DNA from: Clostridiales bacterium
GTDB lineage: Bacteria > Bacillota_A > Clostridia > Oscillospirales > Oscillospiraceae
Direction: 5' to 3'
DNA: 26,185 nucleotides
Assembly (NCBI GenBank): GCA_022777455.1
Contig: JALFGI010000318.1
Coordinates: 1 to 26,185 of the forward strand
Shown piece by piece: positions 24,071 to 26,185 of the stretch. Under the pieces are notes generated by a model. It was given only the letters and a program-made list of their open reading frames with translations, had not been told where the DNA came from and made no database searches. A program made the translations under genes and the position numbers. Position 1 is the stretch's first letter, and the number at the start of each line of letters is the position of its first letter.

Positions 24071-24076
24071 GTTCTT

Positions 24077-25015
24077 TTACTCCTTATCGTTTTGATTGGA
24101 CAAATACCAATTGTAGAGCTTCCGAATCCCCTGTTCCAGGGAAAGGGTGGATTTCCAGCCCAACTCATGAATTTTGCTGCTGTCGCAGAGTCTGCGCATC
24201 ATGCCGTCGGGCTTTGTGGGATCGGTGACAATCTCCCCTTCAAAGCCAGTGATTCGTTTGATCATTTCGGACAGCTCCAGAATGGACACTTCCTCCCCTG
24301 TTCCGATGTTCACAGGCTCGTAGCCGGAATAATGATTCAGCAGGAAAATGCCCGCGTCCGCCAGGTCATCCGTATCGATAAACTCCCGCAGCGCATTGCC
24401 CGTCCCCCACAGGGTAACACTGGGGGCATTGCTGCGCTTTGCCTCCCGGTATTTCACCAGCAGGGCGGGAATCACATGGCTGTGCCGGGGATCGAAATTG
24501 TCACCGATGCCGTAGGCGTTGGCGGGAATGGCGGTGATAAAGTCCACCCCATACTGCTGATGCAAATAGCTGCACAGCCGTTGACCGCCAACCTTTGCCA
24601 GGGCATAGCCCTCGTTGGTGATTTCAGGCAAGCCGGTAAGCAGCATTTCCTCCTTCATGGGCTGGGGGCAATGCTTGGGGTACATGCAGGCACTTCCCAA
24701 AAACAAAAACTTTTTCACATGGTTTTGAAAGGCAGACCAGATGAGATTCTGCTCCATCTGCATATTCTCATAGAAAAAGTTTGCGGGTGCCTCGCTGTTT
24801 GCCCGGATGCCCCCTACTTTCGCGGCGGCATCGATCACATATTCCGGCTGCTCCTGGGCAAAAAAGGATTGTACCGCTGCCTGATCCAGCAAATCCAGCT
24901 CCCCATGGGTCCGCAGAACCAGATTATGGTATCCCTGCTCCCGGAGCTTTCGCACAAACGCGCTGCCCACCAGGCCGGTATGACCGGCTACATAAATTTT
25001 CGCATTCTGATCCAT
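24077..25015 (-). CDS. fcl: GDP-L-fucose synthase-like epimerase/reductase
   Basis: Short-chain dehydrogenase-type enzyme that epimerises and reduces a GDP-4-keto-6-deoxy sugar with NADPH. The 312-residue protein has the nucleotide loop GHTGLVG (11-17). It keeps all catalytic residues of E. coli GDP-fucose synthase, each shifted by one: S108 and C110 (GSACMYPK), Y137 and K141 (YALAK), and H180 (SHVIPALL). The start at 25015 is chosen because it lies 7 bp after the upstream stop and gives the family N-terminus; longer versions run into the neighbouring gene. Next to a 3-dehydratase it may instead act as a colitose-synthase-like enzyme on a 3,6-dideoxy substrate. That is inference; residue pattern alone fits fucose synthase best. 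Confidence 0.88.
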   Translation of the reverse strand: MDQNAKIYVAGHTGLVGSAFVRKLREQGYHNLVLRTHGELDLLDQAAVQSFFAQEQPEYVIDAAAKVGGIRANSEAPANFFYENMQMEQNLIWSAFQNHVKKFLFLGSACMYPKHCPQPMKEEMLLTGLPEITNEGYALAKVGGQRLCSYLHQQYGVDFITAIPANAYGIGDNFDPRHSHVIPALLVKYREAKRSNAPSVTLWGTGNALREFIDTDDLADAGIFLLNHYSGYEPVNIGTGEEVSILELSEMIKRITGFEGEIVTDPTKPDGMMRRLCDSSKIHELGWKSTLSLEQGIRKLYNWYLSNQNDKE

Positions 25016-25022
25016 CACGGCC

Positions 25023-26185
25023 TCATTTCCGGAAGCCATCCAGGTACTTTCCAATGCAGTCAATGAGATAATCCAGTTCTTCCTGCTTCAGACCATGGTG
25101 GCAGCCCACGTAGAAACCGTTGTGGTCAATGTAAGCCGCATGGGGATACTGGGGCTCCAGGTCGCCGAAGATTTTCTGGTAGATGGGCTGATTCAGCAGC
25201 GGGAGCATGGGTCTTGTCTCGATGTTGCATTTTTCCAGATACAGAACAAAATCCTTCTGTTTGATACCCGTGCCCTCCTTGATGACAATGGGGAACATCA
25301 TGTAGGTATGCTCGATGTTGTCGGGGTGCCGGGGCAGTTGGATCATGTCCTCATATTTTTCCAGGCCGCGGATGAGATAATTGGCGTTCTCATGGCGCTT
25401 GCCCATGATCTCATCCTTCCGCTCCAGCTGTGCCAGACCCAGAGCGCCTTCAATCTCCCCCACCCGGTAGCTGTAGCCGATGCGCTCAAAGCAGAACCGA
25501 CGGTCCAAATCCGTCTGCATTCTCTTGGGACAGACCGTTTTTCCATCGGAAGCAATGCACCGTTCGCAGGTGCAGGCACGGCCGTGGGCCACCAGGGAGC
25601 GGAGAATCTCCATAAAGTGCCGGTCGCTGGTGCAGACCACGCCGCCCACGCCGGTGGTGATGGTGTGGGCCACATAGGTGCTGAAGCAGGTGATACATCC
25701 GAAGCTGCCCACACTCCGGCCGTCCACCTTGGCAAAATGGGCCTCGGCACAATCCTCGATCACCCGCAAACCGTGCTTTTGGGCAATGGCCATGATGGCA
25801 TTCATATTGCAGGGCATACCGAAAGTGTGTACCGGGATGATGCACTTGGTATGCTCCGTGATGTGCCGCTCAATGTCGTTGGGGTCCATGTTGTAGGTGT
25901 CCGGCTCCACATCCACGAAGGTCACCTTCAGCCCTGCGTGAAGGCAGGCATTGGAGGTGGCAATAAAGGTGATGGCAGGCACCAGAACCTCCGTATTCTC
26001 ATCCCAGCCGTCCACCTCTTTCAGGGTTTCCAGGGCAAGATGCAGGGCAGAGGTACCGCTGTTGCACATGACACCGTATTTCTGGCCATGGGCCTGGGCA
26101 AATTCCCGCTCAAACCGATTGACATATTTTCCCTGGGAAAGACGCTGATTGTCCAGTGCGTCCATCACATATTTCTTTTCAATAT
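25023..26185 (-). CDS. DegT-fold PLP enzyme with Lys-to-His change: probable sugar 3-dehydratase (ColD/RfbH-like), N-terminus outside window
   Basis: The fold is that of DegT/DnrJ/EryC1/StrS sugar aminotransferases. CNSGTSALHLALE binds the cofactor phosphate, and D in VIEDCAEA is the ring-nitrogen ligand. At the Schiff-base lysine position (codon 25665-25667) the residue is histidine, in YVAHTITTGVGG where aminotransferases have K-N-[IL]-T-T-G-E-G-G. ColD (GDP-4-keto-6-deoxymannose 3-dehydratase) and RfbH/E1 have the same His replacement. A cysteine set follows in GRACTCERC...VC (codons at 25572, 25566, 25557 and 25530), with another in EDC (25749). Its spacing is near the C-X57-C-X1-C-X7-C [2Fe-2S] motif of E1. 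The frame stays open to the window edge (… IEKKYVMDALD), so about 10-20 N-terminal residues are missing. The product would be a 4-keto-3,6-dideoxy sugar; ordinary aminotransfer is unlikely. Confidence 0.8.
   Translation of the reverse strand, partial: IEKKYVMDALDNQRLSQGKYVNRFEREFAQAHGQKYGVMCNSGTSALHLALETLKEVDGWDENTEVLVPAITFIATSNACLHAGLKVTFVDVEPDTYNMDPNDIERHITEHTKCIIPVHTFGMPCNMNAIMAIAQKHGLRVIEDCAEAHFAKVDGRSVGSFGCITCFSTYVAHTITTGVGGVVCTSDRHFMEILRSLVAHGRACTCERCIASDGKTVCPKRMQTDLDRRFCFERIGYSYRVGEIEGALGLAQLERKDEIMGKRHENANYLIRGLEKYEDMIQLPRHPDNIEHTYMMFPIVIKEGTGIKQKDFVLYLEKCNIETRPMLPLLNQPIYQKIFGDLEPQYPHAAYIDHNGFYVGCHHGLKQEELDYLIDCIGKYLDGFRK

Noticed and set aside
23168..25066. 632-codon open frame on the forward strand opposite transketolase and fucose-synthase genes
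   Set aside because: It is an antisense shadow: it mirrors two well-supported reverse genes, has no family motifs and an odd His/Gln/Gly-rich composition. The same applies to long antisense frames at 4157-6601, 1977-3488 and 345-1580.
25023..26185. Plain DegT/DnrJ/EryC1/StrS aminotransferase
   Set aside because: The essential Schiff-base lysine is replaced by histidine, the hallmark of the 3-dehydratase branch.
1..26185. Search for CRISPR arrays, insertion sequences, prophage genes or attachment sites
   Set aside because: No regularly spaced direct repeats, transposase, integrase or phage structural genes were seen; the only mobile-like feature is the element at 14873-15063.

Overview
The window looks like a chromosomal segment from a Bacillota member, most likely a gut-type Clostridia of the Oscillospiraceae/Ruminococcaceae kind. 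The basis is SigA-like TTGACA/TATAAT promoters, AGGAGG ribosome binding sites, fairly GC-rich coding DNA, a YesM/YesN-type two-component system, a coiled-coil FtsX-like permease, and a palindromic repeat of a type I associate with such genomes. The species assignment is inference; no phage, plasmid, IS or CRISPR features were seen.

Layout. 1-3520: end of a tRNA-Arg(CCT) gene, a possible 26-aa peptide gene, prfB (RF2, in one continuous frame), secG and a PepD-type dipeptidase, all forward. 3554-8159 (reverse): gtrA, an ABC ATPase and a large FtsX-like permease with a ~350-residue coiled coil. 8313-11329: D-lactate dehydrogenase forward, a LUD-domain protein reverse, then a P-loop NTPase and an alpha/beta hydrolase forward. 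11446-14708 (reverse): a tightly coupled operon of pspC, ABC ATPase, small membrane protein, ABC-2 permease, M50-like membrane protease and flavodoxin. 14800-15063: a hairpin and a 191-bp palindromic MITE-like element. 15160-17204 (reverse): a sensor kinase and AraC-type response regulator. 17397-26185 (reverse): a nucleotide-sugar operon that runs off the right edge.

How the parts fit. The sugar operon holds manA, a phosphohexomutase and manC, which together supply GDP-mannose. With them are a GDP-L-fucose-synthase-like epimerase/reductase, a two-subunit transketolase, an aldo/keto reductase, and a DegT-fold enzyme whose Schiff-base lysine is replaced by histidine, as in the sugar 3-dehydratases ColD and RfbH. 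That combination suggests a GDP-linked 3,6-dideoxy sugar, possibly carbon-branched by the transketolase, for a surface polysaccharide. The enzyme converting GDP-mannose to the 4-keto-6-deoxy sugar (Gmd) is not in the window.

The two-component operon and the pspC operon have promoters with the same three-block arrangement at identical spacing (CACATT, 16 bp, CTATCAA, 17 bp, TATAAT). This suggests co-regulation, probably by the response regulator encoded here, and makes the pair a candidate envelope-stress sensing and response module.
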